From Planctomycetaceae bacterium (GTDB taxonomy: Bacteria > Planctomycetota > Planctomycetia > Planctomycetales > Planctomycetaceae): a stretch of 64,000 nt of DNA. Both the position numbers and the translations under genes were made by a program. A model generated the notes under the pieces. That model made no database searches, had not been told where the DNA came from, and saw only the letters and a list, made by a program, of their open reading frames with translations. The stretch is taken from the NCBI GenBank assembly GCA_002722955.1, contig PBMZ01000178.1, forward strand, positions 1-64,000, read 5' to 3'. This document shows positions 55,515-63,690 of the stretch, piece by piece (position 1 is the first letter of the stretch; each line of letters starts with the position of its first letter).

Positions 55515-56133
55515 TCAAAACCAACGTTTGATGCGTTGCTTCAGTCGAAACGGAATGCCGGCCCAACTTGTTTGAGACCTTAATGTTCTTGCCAAATCAG
55601 TCATGTAGCTCACGGGCACTCGATGAATCTCAAATGGTTTTTGTCGGTGGTGTCCGAGTCCTTCGATCGTTGTCACCGATGCTTGGATTCCCTGTTCGGA
55701 CAGGAGTTTGATCGCTCGGTCATCGAAGTCTTGTGGTTGGCCGTTGGGGTACGCAAACACGGGACACAAGTCCGATAGTTCGTCGCGCAGGGTTTGGCAG
55801 GATTGTTGGATTTCGAAGGCGAGCGACTTGTCGTCTAGCCGGCAACTTGAGCCGCGCAAGCACTGGAAAGGCGCCCCTGTAGACGATTCGGAACCCATCG
55901 TCGAAAGTAATCACGGCCGAATTCGGTGCGAGTCTCTTTTGTTGATACTGGTCAAGAAACTCGCGCATCGAGATGACGTTGAATTGAGACGCCAAGAACT
56001 CCATGTGCTCTGCGAACACTGAAATGGGAACTTGAGTTCAATGAGACCAACCGCAATCATCAGCACAGACTCCGTGATACATCGGTATCGGCGTGCCAAT
56101 TTGAAACGAGGGTTTTCCAAAACGAATGCTCAC
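55515..56133 (-). pseudogene. Polysaccharide deacetylase (NodB-like), broken
   Basis: GTG 56133 opens RFGKPSFQIGTPIPMYHGV, a TGA falls at 56038-56040, and the same frame goes on through FAEHMEFLASQFNVISMREF and SAVITFDDGF (NodB motif 1, catalytic Asp) to AFPVLARLKLPA. After a frame change near 55850 the C-terminal part follows: CPVFAYPNGQPQDFDDRAIK (motif with FAYPNG), VTTIEGLGHHRQ and HRVPVSY. The H-x-x-x-H segment of motif 2 is not found, suggesting a small deletion there. Such enzymes de-N-acetylate exopolysaccharides. Confidence 0.78.
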
Positions 56134-56162
56134 GTCAGTTCGCCGTCCAATCGTCAATCAGG

Positions 56163-57308
56163 TTAAGCGGACTCCGCCGCCTTCGTGTAAGCCTTCGCCG
56201 TAGCTGGCGGCAATTCATCCGAACGCATGCCAAGATCAAGCGAGCGTTCCCCTTCAACGACCGAGAGGTGTGCGTCGCCACGTTGGAGAGTCTCGAGAAT
56301 CTCTGGATTCCTTGAATGGGCCAGGAACTGCGATGTCGACTGGTGAATCAAGCCTCGGTGCGAGGCAAACTCGGGCACGTTCAACGAATCAACGCGGCCC
56401 GTGATTGCCGCCAGACCTTGGCTCTTCGCGTCGGCAAGCAATTGTCCTAACACATCGCTGGCGGATTCGGGCTTGGCGATGAATTGAAAAACTTGACCGA
56501 TACCACTCTTCGCCACTTCGTAGATGTACCAACCGACGACCTCGCCATTGTCATCAACGACCGCGTTGCGACGCATTTCGTTTTCGCTAAGACAACTGGT
56601 CCTTTGCCAAATCCAATCGATGTTTTCCGAGTTGTAGACGGGCCGCAGTGTTCGGTCGCTGGTGAATGCATTGAAGCGATCCAGAACGATTTCGGGCGTC
56701 AACGGAATCGCGCTCAATGGCGAGTCGTTCACGTCGAAAGGCCAACGATTCAAAAGCCCCGTCAAACGATCCAATCGCGACGAGAGTGAACGCGTCAGCG
56801 GATGGCTCCAGCCAAGTTTCGGCAGCCGCGCCGCGAAAGCAGCGATCGTGGCGATCGGTTGCAGCGGCCTAAACCAGGTGATTTCGAAAGCAGGAATTCG
56901 ATGGGCACCCAGTGCCATCATGAAGCGCGCCGTGTCGCCATCGGATTCGTCGGCGATAGTCAGATCTTGCGAGCCCTTTAGTGCCTTATGCATCAACTGA
57001 ACAGCAACCATCTTCCCACGATCGCGCCGAGCAACGCAAAACTGCGTTGTTACGGCCATGGTGATTTGTTGTTGCTTGAAGCTCAGCGGGCGAGGCATCA
57101 GGCCGACGAGCCCGTTGACTCTTCCCGACGCATCAGAAACGAGCGGCTTAATTGGCGAGTCGCACCAGGGATGCTCGAGAAACAGCCGCGGAAACAACTG
57201 GTCGTATTGTTCGACCAATTGGCTCCAGCCCTTCGGTGGCAAGCCCCACACGTCAACGTGTAGACCTTTCAGCTTTGGACAATCATCGATTTCGAGAGTG
57301 CGGATCAT
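56163..57308 (-). CDS. GNAT-superfamily acetyltransferase, two-domain
   Basis: 381 residues, intact. IRTLEIDDCPKLKGLHVDVW is a typical GNAT beginning, and SPIKPLVSDASGRVNGLVGL and MAVTTQFCVARRDRGKMVAV (acetyl-CoA-loop region, R-x-x-G-K/x) form the first fold. The second half (VVDDNGEVVGWYIYEVAKSG, LGQLLADAKSQGLAAITGRV) appears to be another GNAT-like half. It heads the leftward cluster with the deacetylase and CelD-like genes, the arrangement seen in exopolysaccharide/exosortase loci. The acceptor is unknown. Confidence 0.75.
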   Translation of the reverse strand: MIRTLEIDDCPKLKGLHVDVWGLPPKGWSQLVEQYDQLFPRLFLEHPWCDSPIKPLVSDASGRVNGLVGLMPRPLSFKQQQITMAVTTQFCVARRDRGKMVAVQLMHKALKGSQDLTIADESDGDTARFMMALGAHRIPAFEITWFRPLQPIATIAAFAARLPKLGWSHPLTRSLSSRLDRLTGLLNRWPFDVNDSPLSAIPLTPEIVLDRFNAFTSDRTLRPVYNSENIDWIWQRTSCLSENEMRRNAVVDDNGEVVGWYIYEVAKSGIGQVFQFIAKPESASDVLGQLLADAKSQGLAAITGRVDSLNVPEFASHRGLIHQSTSQFLAHSRNPEILETLQRGDAHLSVVEGERSLDLGMRSDELPPATAKAYTKAAESA

Positions 57309-57545
57309 CAGTTCTCAGCCCTTGTGTCGCTTCCCACAAACATAGGTTACGAGAGCTGTTGGGCCCGCAGAATCGGGCCTGATCGACTGATTTCGCATCA
57401 GCCAGCAATCTTCTCGAAGAGCCGTTGATCGCACAATCGCGTCAATCGATAGGACCCGCACTCAACCGACAGTTGAAAACGACGCAGCGTCGCTTAACAA
57501 TGGCCGACACCCCGAATCCCTCGCCCCAAGAATTCTCGAACTGCC

Positions 57546-58154
57546 ATGGCCAAGCTTTACTTTTATTACTCGTCCATGAACGCCGGCAAATCGACGACGC
57601 TGCTGCAGTCCGAATACAACTATCGCGAACGGGGCATGCACACGATGATCTTGACCCCTCAATTGGATACGCGCTACGGCGAGGGTTCCGTGACTTCGCG
57701 GATCGGTTTGTCTCAAGATGCTTACGCTTTCAATCAATCCGAGAACTTGTTCGAGGTCGTCAAAGCGACCATCAAAAAACAACCACTCCACTGTATCCTG
57801 GTCGACGAAGCTCAGTTCTTGACTCGCAAACAAGTCTTCGAATTGGGAGAAGTTGCTGATCGATTGGATGTGCCCGTCCTGTGTTATGGGCTGCGGACAG
57901 ATTTCCAAGGCAACTTGTTCGAGGGCAGCCAACACTTGCTGGCATGGTCTGACAACTTGGTCGAGATCAAAACGATTTGCCACTGTGGCAAGAAAGCGAC
58001 CATGGTCTTGCGGCTGGATGGCGCAGGCCGCGTGATCAAACAGGGCGAGCAAATCAAGATCGGCGGCAACGACCAGTACGTAGCCGTCTGCCGCAAGCAC
58101 TTCAAAGAGCGCCAAACACAACGGCAAGCTGACGAGTTACCGTTCCCGGAATAG
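57546..58154 (+). CDS. tdk: Thymidine kinase
   Basis: 202 residues, type II (TK1-like). P-loop [14 protein letters not shown] (residues about 8-21), [13 protein letters not shown] (about 86-98, Walker B with DEAQF), [20 protein letters not shown] (about 114-133, thymidine-binding lasso region) and zinc cysteines in [10 protein letters not shown] (about 147-156) with the later VCRKHF. Phosphorylates thymidine with ATP in the salvage pathway. Divergent from the GNAT cluster, 237 bases apart. Confidence 0.95.
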   Translation: MAKLYFYYSSMNAGKSTTLLQSEYNYRERGMHTMILTPQLDTRYGEGSVTSRIGLSQDAYAFNQSENLFEVVKATIKKQPLHCILVDEAQFLTRKQVFELGEVADRLDVPVLCYGLRTDFQGNLFEGSQHLLAWSDNLVEIKTICHCGKKATMVLRLDGAGRVIKQGEQIKIGGNDQYVAVCRKHFKERQTQRQADELPFPE

Positions 58155-58359
58155 CTGCGGCTACTTCGTCTTCGGCCCAACGGGCCTGTGAGCGCGCCGC
58201 AACTACTGATCGGAAATCACGTCTGGGCCCAGCTTTCAGACATCTCCTCCAAACTTTGCCCAGTTCCGCTACAATTCTTCGTTCAATTCTTTCCCCAAAA
58301 CCTTCCGTCTGCCCAGACACAGATGCCCGCCTGTTAGTCCGCTTTCAGTTAGCCAACTC

Positions 58360-60162
58360 ATGGATACCAAGTTCATCCGGAATTTCTCGATTGTCGCTCA
58401 TATCGATCATGGGAAAAGTACGCTTGCCGACCAACTGCTGTTGAAGTCGGGAGCAATCACCGAGCGTGAGTTTAAGGAACAAATCCTCGACGATCTCGAA
58501 ATCGAACGCGACCGTGGCATTACCGTCAAAGCGCGCACCGTTGCCATTCGGCATGAATACAAGGGGAACGAGTACGAACTGAACTTGATCGATACTCCAG
58601 GCCATGTCGACTTCCACTACGAGGTATCGCGCAGCTTGGCAGCATGTGAGGGAGCGTTGTTATTGGTCGACGCGTTCCAAGGCGTGCAAGCTCAAACGGT
58701 GGCCAACGCTTACGCGGCAATCGAAAGCGATCTGGAAATCATCCCCGTCGTCAACAAGATTGATTTGCCCGTCACTCGTGTCGACGAGGTCTTGGAAGAG
58801 ACGGAAACGATTCTTGGATTGGATTCGACCGACGCACTTCGCACAAGCGCGAAGAAAGGCATCGGCATCGAGGAAATCTTCGAGGCGATTATCGAGCGTA
58901 TTCCCGCTCCTGCTGGCGAAAAGAAAGCGCCGCTGCGAGCACTTGTCTTCGACAGCAAATTCGATTCATACCGCGGCGTCATGACTTACGTCCGCGTTGT
59001 CGAAGGCGAAATCAAGAAGGGGCAAAAGGTCCGATTCATCAAAGCCGAGGCGACTCACGAGGTGATCGAGATCGGGCAGTTCACGCCCGAGATGACTCCC
59101 TGCAATTCGCTTGGTCCGGGTCAGGTCGGCTACATCTTGACGGGCATTAAGGAGCTAGGTCAAGTCCACGTTGGCGACACCGTGGCCGATCCCTCGAACT
59201 TGCCCGACGAATCGTTGCCAGGCTACCAAACACCTCAGCAGATGGTGTTCTGCGGGATGTATCCCATCGACGCCACGGATTTCGAAAAGCTGCGGGAAGA
59301 GCTGCAAAAGATGAGCTTGAATGATTCGAGCTTCAGTTTTATTCCCGAGACTAGCGATGCGTTGGGCTTTGGTTTTCGCTGCGGCTTCCTCGGCCTGCTG
59401 CATATGGAGATCATCCAACAGCGACTCGAGCGAGAAAACGGAATCGACCTGATCCAAACGGCACCCAACGTGACGTACGAGATTCTGCGCCGCAACGGAG
59501 AAGCTCAGATCATCGACAATCCACAAGACGTTCCGGACGCCGGCGAAATCGAAGAGTTCCGCGAACCACTCGCACGGGTTCAGTTCATTTTGCCCGCGGA
59601 CAACATCGGCACGATCATGCAATTGTGTGCCGAGCGACGCGGCGTCTACCGCAGCACCGAGTACTTGGGCACACAGCGGGCTCAGTTGATTTACGAACTG
59701 CCGTTGTCGGAAATCATCTACGACATGTACGACAAGCTAAAAAGTGCCACGCGCGGATACGGCACGATGGATTACGACATCATCGGCTATCAGGCGGCGG
59801 ACTTGGTCAAAATGGACATCCTTGTCAAAGGCAACCGAGTCGACGCACTCTCGACAATCGTCCACCGTGACAACGCCGAACGTCGCGGCCGCGCATTGGT
59901 CAAACGCCTGAAGAAAGAGATCAGCAAACATCAGTTCGAGATCGCCTTGCAAGCCGCCATCGGTGCCCGAGTGATAGCTCGCGAAACAATCTCAGCCTAC
60001 CGCAAGAACGTGACCGCCAAATGCTACGGCGGCGACATCTCACGAAAGCGCAAACTCTGGGCCAAGCAGCGCGAAGGCAAGAAGCGCATGAAACAATTCG
60101 GAGAAGTCGAAATCCCCCAAAAAGCGTTCTTGTCCGTGCTTGAGGCCACGAAAGAAGAGTAA
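58360..60162 (+). CDS. lepA: Elongation factor 4 (LepA), translational GTPase
   Basis: 600 residues, the usual LepA length. G1 AHIDHGKSTL, switch II DTPGHVDFHYEVSRSL, NKIDLP (G4) and the LepA-specific signature LLHMEIIQQRLERENGIDLI. The C-terminal LepA domain holds KCYGGDISRKRKLWAKQREG with KKRMKQFGEVEIPQKAFL. Binds stalled or pre-translocation ribosomes and affects initiation and back-translocation. No neighbouring lepB is seen. Intact, with no sign of decay. Confidence 0.98.
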   Translation: MDTKFIRNFSIVAHIDHGKSTLADQLLLKSGAITEREFKEQILDDLEIERDRGITVKARTVAIRHEYKGNEYELNLIDTPGHVDFHYEVSRSLAACEGALLLVDAFQGVQAQTVANAYAAIESDLEIIPVVNKIDLPVTRVDEVLEETETILGLDSTDALRTSAKKGIGIEEIFEAIIERIPAPAGEKKAPLRALVFDSKFDSYRGVMTYVRVVEGEIKKGQKVRFIKAEATHEVIEIGQFTPEMTPCNSLGPGQVGYILTGIKELGQVHVGDTVADPSNLPDESLPGYQTPQQMVFCGMYPIDATDFEKLREELQKMSLNDSSFSFIPETSDALGFGFRCGFLGLLHMEIIQQRLERENGIDLIQTAPNVTYEILRRNGEAQIIDNPQDVPDAGEIEEFREPLARVQFILPADNIGTIMQLCAERRGVYRSTEYLGTQRAQLIYELPLSEIIYDMYDKLKSATRGYGTMDYDIIGYQAADLVKMDILVKGNRVDALSTIVHRDNAERRGRALVKRLKKEISKHQFEIALQAAIGARVIARETISAYRKNVTAKCYGGDISRKRKLWAKQREGKKRMKQFGEVEIPQKAFLSVLEATKEE

Positions 60163-60214
60163 GTTAGTCGAAGATTCAGCTAGGGGTTAAATCTGGATGT
60201 TCATTATCATCGAG

Positions 60215-60286
60215 AATTCATGGTCGTCCTGAATTCGTGGGGCCAAATCTTCCGAACCCCACGAATTCAGGGCGACCACGAATTTC
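60215..60286. repeat. TGGTCGTCC...GAATTCGTGGGG inverted repeat
   Basis: TGGTCGTCCTGAATTCGTGG (60221 onwards, 22 bases) pairs with the segment 60257-60278 with one mismatch. Flanking AATTC extends the pairing. It lies between the lepA and zinc-ribbon genes and may terminate lepA. A single GGGTTAAACGA follows near 60369. Confidence 0.8.
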
Positions 60287-60401
60287 ACTCTGTGAAAACT
60301 CGCGTTTGCCACAAGTTGATATGAACGTGACGCTTAACTGAGATATAGATCATGTTCATGAATAATCCGGGTTAAACGACGATCCAGTTCGATCAATTCA
60401 A

Positions 60402-61481
60402 TCACTTGTTTGCTACCAACGCTGCGATGACTCCAACGACGGCCAGACCTGCGATCACTGCCAGTGTGATCTTGATCCAACTGTAAGGACGCTCTCCTTG
60501 GACTTCTCCCGTGCGGGCGTTGATCAGGAAGCGGTAGACCTGCTCTTGATAGCGGTAGGCACTAATCCACACCGGCAGCAAGATATGCTTGAAGGTCACG
60601 TTGTCATATTGGGACTTGACGCTGCTGATGCGTTGCTCGTCGCCGCCGATGTCGTATCGGACGCTGCGGCGGATGTCGTCGTCCATGATGTCTTGGGCTT
60701 TGTGGAATCCCGGGCCCAGTCCCAGTTGATAGCTCTCGGTGCGGAAACCTGCGAGGTACTCGTCGCCGTAAGGAACGAGATTCTCAAGGTCCCACGGTTC
60801 CAATGCCTCGATGTACTTGGTCGGCAAGCTATCACTGGCCAACACCAAAACATCATCAAACGTGTTCCACACGACGCCTCGACATGGGTACCAGCGCGTC
60901 TTTCGAACCTGCCGTGTTTTCGTGACCGTTTGGCCATTCTCTTGGGTCGTGTACGTCTCCGTGACGTAGTAATGTTCGCCTCGCTGACCGGTGTAGTAGC
61001 TGGTCGTGTCTGAATCGTATGTCCAATACGGGACATACATTCCATTCAGGCCTTGATGGTTCTTGGTGTACTCCTTCAGTTTGTTAGGAGCGAACCAGAG
61101 GCTTTGAATCCAGTCGACGAAGGATTTTGTCGCTTCGTCGCGTGTCACCGCGAAAGGTAGCAGCGACTTGGGTTTGATCTGTTTGTTCGAGCCACCCTTA
61201 GCAACCATCGGCGACCCGCAGAAAGGGCAGTCGTCCGAGGTGATGTTGGGATCCATGGATGACTCGGCCCCGCATCCCTCGCAACGAGCCACGACTTGCT
61301 CGGTGACTTCTTCGCTTTCCTCCATTTCGGCCAAGAATTTGTCGAAGTCCAATTCACGGATGTCCTCTTCGGATTGAGGAATGGCGTTTTCGTGTCCGCA
61401 ATAAGGACACTTTTGAGCTTGCGCGCCGGGTGAGAATTCCAAGTCGGCGCCACATTGTTGGCAAGGGAATTGTTGAGCCAT
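60402..61481 (-). CDS. Zinc-ribbon membrane-anchored protein
   Basis: 359 residues. Two N-terminal zinc ribbons, FPCQQCGADLEF-KCPYCGHENAI and CEGCGAESS-DCPFCGSPM, followed by SLLPFAVTRDEATKSFVDWI and YVPYWTYDSDTTSYYTGQRG. The C-terminal TM helix is WIKITLAVIAGLAVVGVIAALVANK. This family is often mis-named as replication factor Y because of the ribbons. It has no helicase motifs. The beta-rich middle (VLPVWISAYRYQ-like LLPVWISAYRYQEQVYRFLI) could bind a partner at the membrane. Function unknown. Confidence 0.85.
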   Translation of the reverse strand: MAQQFPCQQCGADLEFSPGAQAQKCPYCGHENAIPQSEEDIRELDFDKFLAEMEESEEVTEQVVARCEGCGAESSMDPNITSDDCPFCGSPMVAKGGSNKQIKPKSLLPFAVTRDEATKSFVDWIQSLWFAPNKLKEYTKNHQGLNGMYVPYWTYDSDTTSYYTGQRGEHYYVTETYTTQENGQTVTKTRQVRKTRWYPCRGVVWNTFDDVLVLASDSLPTKYIEALEPWDLENLVPYGDEYLAGFRTESYQLGLGPGFHKAQDIMDDDIRRSVRYDIGGDEQRISSVKSQYDNVTFKHILLPVWISAYRYQEQVYRFLINARTGEVQGERPYSWIKITLAVIAGLAVVGVIAALVANK

Positions 61482-61673
61482 GCAATCATCTGTTGCAAAT
61501 CAAGAGAACCGTTGGTGAACGAACTGAGTCTATCGTAGCGAAGCCAGTTGAGGATGCTACCGAATGCTTCAGAATTGGGCCCTTGTTGGCCCATTGAATA
61601 CCCAGGCGATCAACCAGTATACTCGGGCGATTACTTATCACTTCAAACCCATCATTCGATGGAGGAATGCATT

Positions 61674-61997
61674 ATGCCGCTTTACGAGGTCGAAACGAAC
61701 GCACACATCATGATTGGCTGGGCCGACTCATCCGAGCAAGCAGAGGCCGAAGCCAAGGAACATTACCCGGAAGAAGACGTCGTCCGCATCACCAAACGAC
61801 CGCGAGACATCTGGGTAATCTCGAAACGCTTGCTCGGAATCGAAGGAGCCACCGAACCTTGTGACGTGGCACGCGACTGCCTGGCGAAGGCCAAGGGTGA
61901 TAAAATTCACGCGATTCGACTCTACATGCAAAACACGGGTGTCGACCTTCACGAAGCTCAAAAAGCCATTGAGACCAACATGTCGCTGGGTTGGTAA
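61674..61997 (+). CDS. Small protein with L7/L12 C-terminal-like helix pair
   Basis: 107 residues. The ATG at 61674 has GGAGGA at the correct distance, so the longer frame from 61548 is rejected. The first half (MPLYEVETNAHIMIGWADS, then EAEAKEHYPEEDVVRITKRP) is a small alpha/beta unit. The end, KIHAIRLYMQNTGVDLHEAQ then KAIE, closely follows the ribosomal L7/L12 C-terminal domain pattern K-I-x-x-I-K-x-Y-R-x-x-T-G-x-x-L-x-E-A-K. It might bind translation GTPases, and it is encoded near lepA. That role is an inference. Confidence 0.7.
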   Translation: MPLYEVETNAHIMIGWADSSEQAEAEAKEHYPEEDVVRITKRPRDIWVISKRLLGIEGATEPCDVARDCLAKAKGDKIHAIRLYMQNTGVDLHEAQKAIETNMSLGW

Positions 61998-62014
61998 CTT
62001 TTTATCTTTGGAGT

Positions 62015-62032
62015 GCGGCGATTCATCGCCGC
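62015..62032. repeat. GCGGCGATTCATCGCCGC hairpin
   Basis: An 18-base near-perfect palindrome in a TTTGGAGTGCGGCGATTC context. The same text GGAGTGCGGCGATTCCTCG recurs at about 54348, directly after the PQQ gene, suggesting a dispersed repeat. The following bases to 62136 have further short inverted repeats (GTGGCGAAGCCAC). Confidence 0.65.
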
Positions 62033-62136
62033 TTTCGTATGTGGCGAAGCCACCTTCTTTCATCGACGATGCCGTGATCAAAGTGGCTGCGCCACAAAAG
62101 TGAGCAGAAGAAGGCTCATCACTCGGAGAGTGATGG

Positions 62137-63690
62137 CTACTTTGATTTGCCGATACAAATCAATTCCTTGAGCGTTCGGGCGTAGATGCGGCCATCGGAA
62201 TAACTCAAGCTAGAAAGCGTCCACGTTTTGGTGGCAGGGCCAAGGTCGCTGATCGAAACCAGCACCTCATCGTCGAGGAACTCGGAATCAGCCCGTAACA
62301 CGTAAACCATGCCGATCATCGTGGGCATGTAAATGTGATTGCCGATGACAGTGGGGCTGGCTGCAGAGACGTGTCCCCAACCATTGCCGGCGTTGCGGCG
62401 ATCTTTTGAGGCGACAAAGCCGTCCGCATTTTTCATGTCGTTGGCGAGAGCCTTGTCCCACAGAGTTTCGTCAGCTTTCGCAGGTGACCGCACGACTTGA
62501 ACGGGCACTTGTAGGTACTCGACATATCCATTCAATGTGTCGACGCGGCCAATCATGAAGCTTTCACTGGCGCGAAAGTAATGATACCGACCTGCCAGTG
62601 CGTTCGAGTTCTTGGTGATCGGTCGCCGAAACTTCGGCAACCGCGTCTTCATTTCTCTCACGTAGCTGTTGGCGTCCCACTTCGTAATCGAAACGTCGTC
62701 AACAATGGAAACTCGGCGGACGATTTTTCCTTTAGCGGCGTCGATCGTGAGATGCTCTTTGCCCGCAAAAGCATACGCATATTTCCCGTCCCAACACGCG
62801 TTTTGTGCCGATGGGTACTTAGAGATCGCTAAATCCCAAATCGTTGTTCCATCGAATGCGTTCACGAGTGACAAACCGTAGGGTTCTTCCGGTGGTTGAT
62901 GTCCACCGCCACGTCCGGTCAGGATTGCTCTTCTTCCGTCTGGCAACGTGCCGATCAACGAAGTCTGGTGAATCGACGTTCCCGCCTTCGCGATCCAGTC
63001 GCGTGTTCCGGTCTGAAGATTGAAGGCTTGCAAGAAAGTCCAGTACTTGTGGCCTCGGCCGAGCGGTTTGGCACCAGGCTTCGTGGTATGAATCTGATCG
63101 AGATCACGAAACGGGTATTGAACAGTCACAACATGACCACCATGTAGGATCGGTTCGTGCAATCGAGCATGATGGCGGCCGAAAGGAACCCAGTCATAGG
63201 CCCACTGCTGATTACCTTCGTAATCGAAGCAGCGAATCGAACCACCAACGTTGATGAAGCAAACACGGTTTCCATCGGCAACGGGTGAAGCCGCGGTGTT
63301 GTCACTGAACAGGCTGGAGAGGTCTGTGTTCCGAACTCCGGGAAGCGTGCGGCGCCAAAGTTCCTTGCCGGTCTTGGCATCAAAACAAAGCCCAACGATG
63401 TTGGCACCCAATTCCGAGTCACGATCGATGGACTCATGACTTGTCACGAAAACGCGACCGTTGGAAATGATGGCCGTGCCCTGCCCGGTACTTGGCAGCT
63501 TAGATCGCCAGAGAACATTTTCGTTCTTGCTGACGCTGAAGGAAGCGGGAGCCTTGCCGTCGGCGTTGAAATTGCCGAGAGGTCCTGCTGCTTGTGCCCA
63601 ATCTTCAGCTTGAGTTGTGTGCGCCTCTATCAACAACAAGACAAGGCCAGCGTAAGCGAATCGCTGGAGCCAGTTCTTAAAATACTTCAT
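62137..63690 (-). CDS. Secreted PQQ-like beta-propeller
   Basis: 517 residues from ATG 63690. Signal KNWLQRFAYAGLVLLLIEAH with TTQAEDWAQ following. Propeller blades with the tryptophan-dock motif: NENVLWRSKLP, TGKELWRRTLPG, GNQQWAYDW, TGTRDWIAKAG and DGTTIWDLAIS. Near the end are GWGHVSAASPTVIGNHIY and LSYSDGRIYARTLKELICIG. The start overlaps the end of the DUF1501 gene by 14 bases (GATTGATGAAGTA), indicating translational coupling. With DUF1501 it makes a two-gene export operon. Confidence 0.88.
   Translation of the reverse strand: MKYFKNWLQRFAYAGLVLLLIEAHTTQAEDWAQAAGPLGNFNADGKAPASFSVSKNENVLWRSKLPSTGQGTAIISNGRVFVTSHESIDRDSELGANIVGLCFDAKTGKELWRRTLPGVRNTDLSSLFSDNTAASPVADGNRVCFINVGGSIRCFDYEGNQQWAYDWVPFGRHHARLHEPILHGGHVVTVQYPFRDLDQIHTTKPGAKPLGRGHKYWTFLQAFNLQTGTRDWIAKAGTSIHQTSLIGTLPDGRRAILTGRGGGHQPPEEPYGLSLVNAFDGTTIWDLAISKYPSAQNACWDGKYAYAFAGKEHLTIDAAKGKIVRRVSIVDDVSITKWDANSYVREMKTRLPKFRRPITKNSNALAGRYHYFRASESFMIGRVDTLNGYVEYLQVPVQVVRSPAKADETLWDKALANDMKNADGFVASKDRRNAGNGWGHVSAASPTVIGNHIYMPTMIGMVYVLRADSEFLDDEVLVSISDLGPATKTWTLSSLSYSDGRIYARTLKELICIGKSK

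Noticed and set aside
13735-56040. Alternative genetic code with TAA/TAG read as glutamine
   Set aside because: Several premature stops would be Gln codons, but intact genes end correctly at TAA (lepA, GntP), TAG (rimO, thrC) and TGA (DUF1501, pgsA) at the family's expected length. No suppressor tRNA is visible.
60402-61481. Primosomal protein N'/replication factor Y
   Set aside because: Only the zinc ribbons fit. Helicase motifs are absent and there is a C-terminal membrane anchor.
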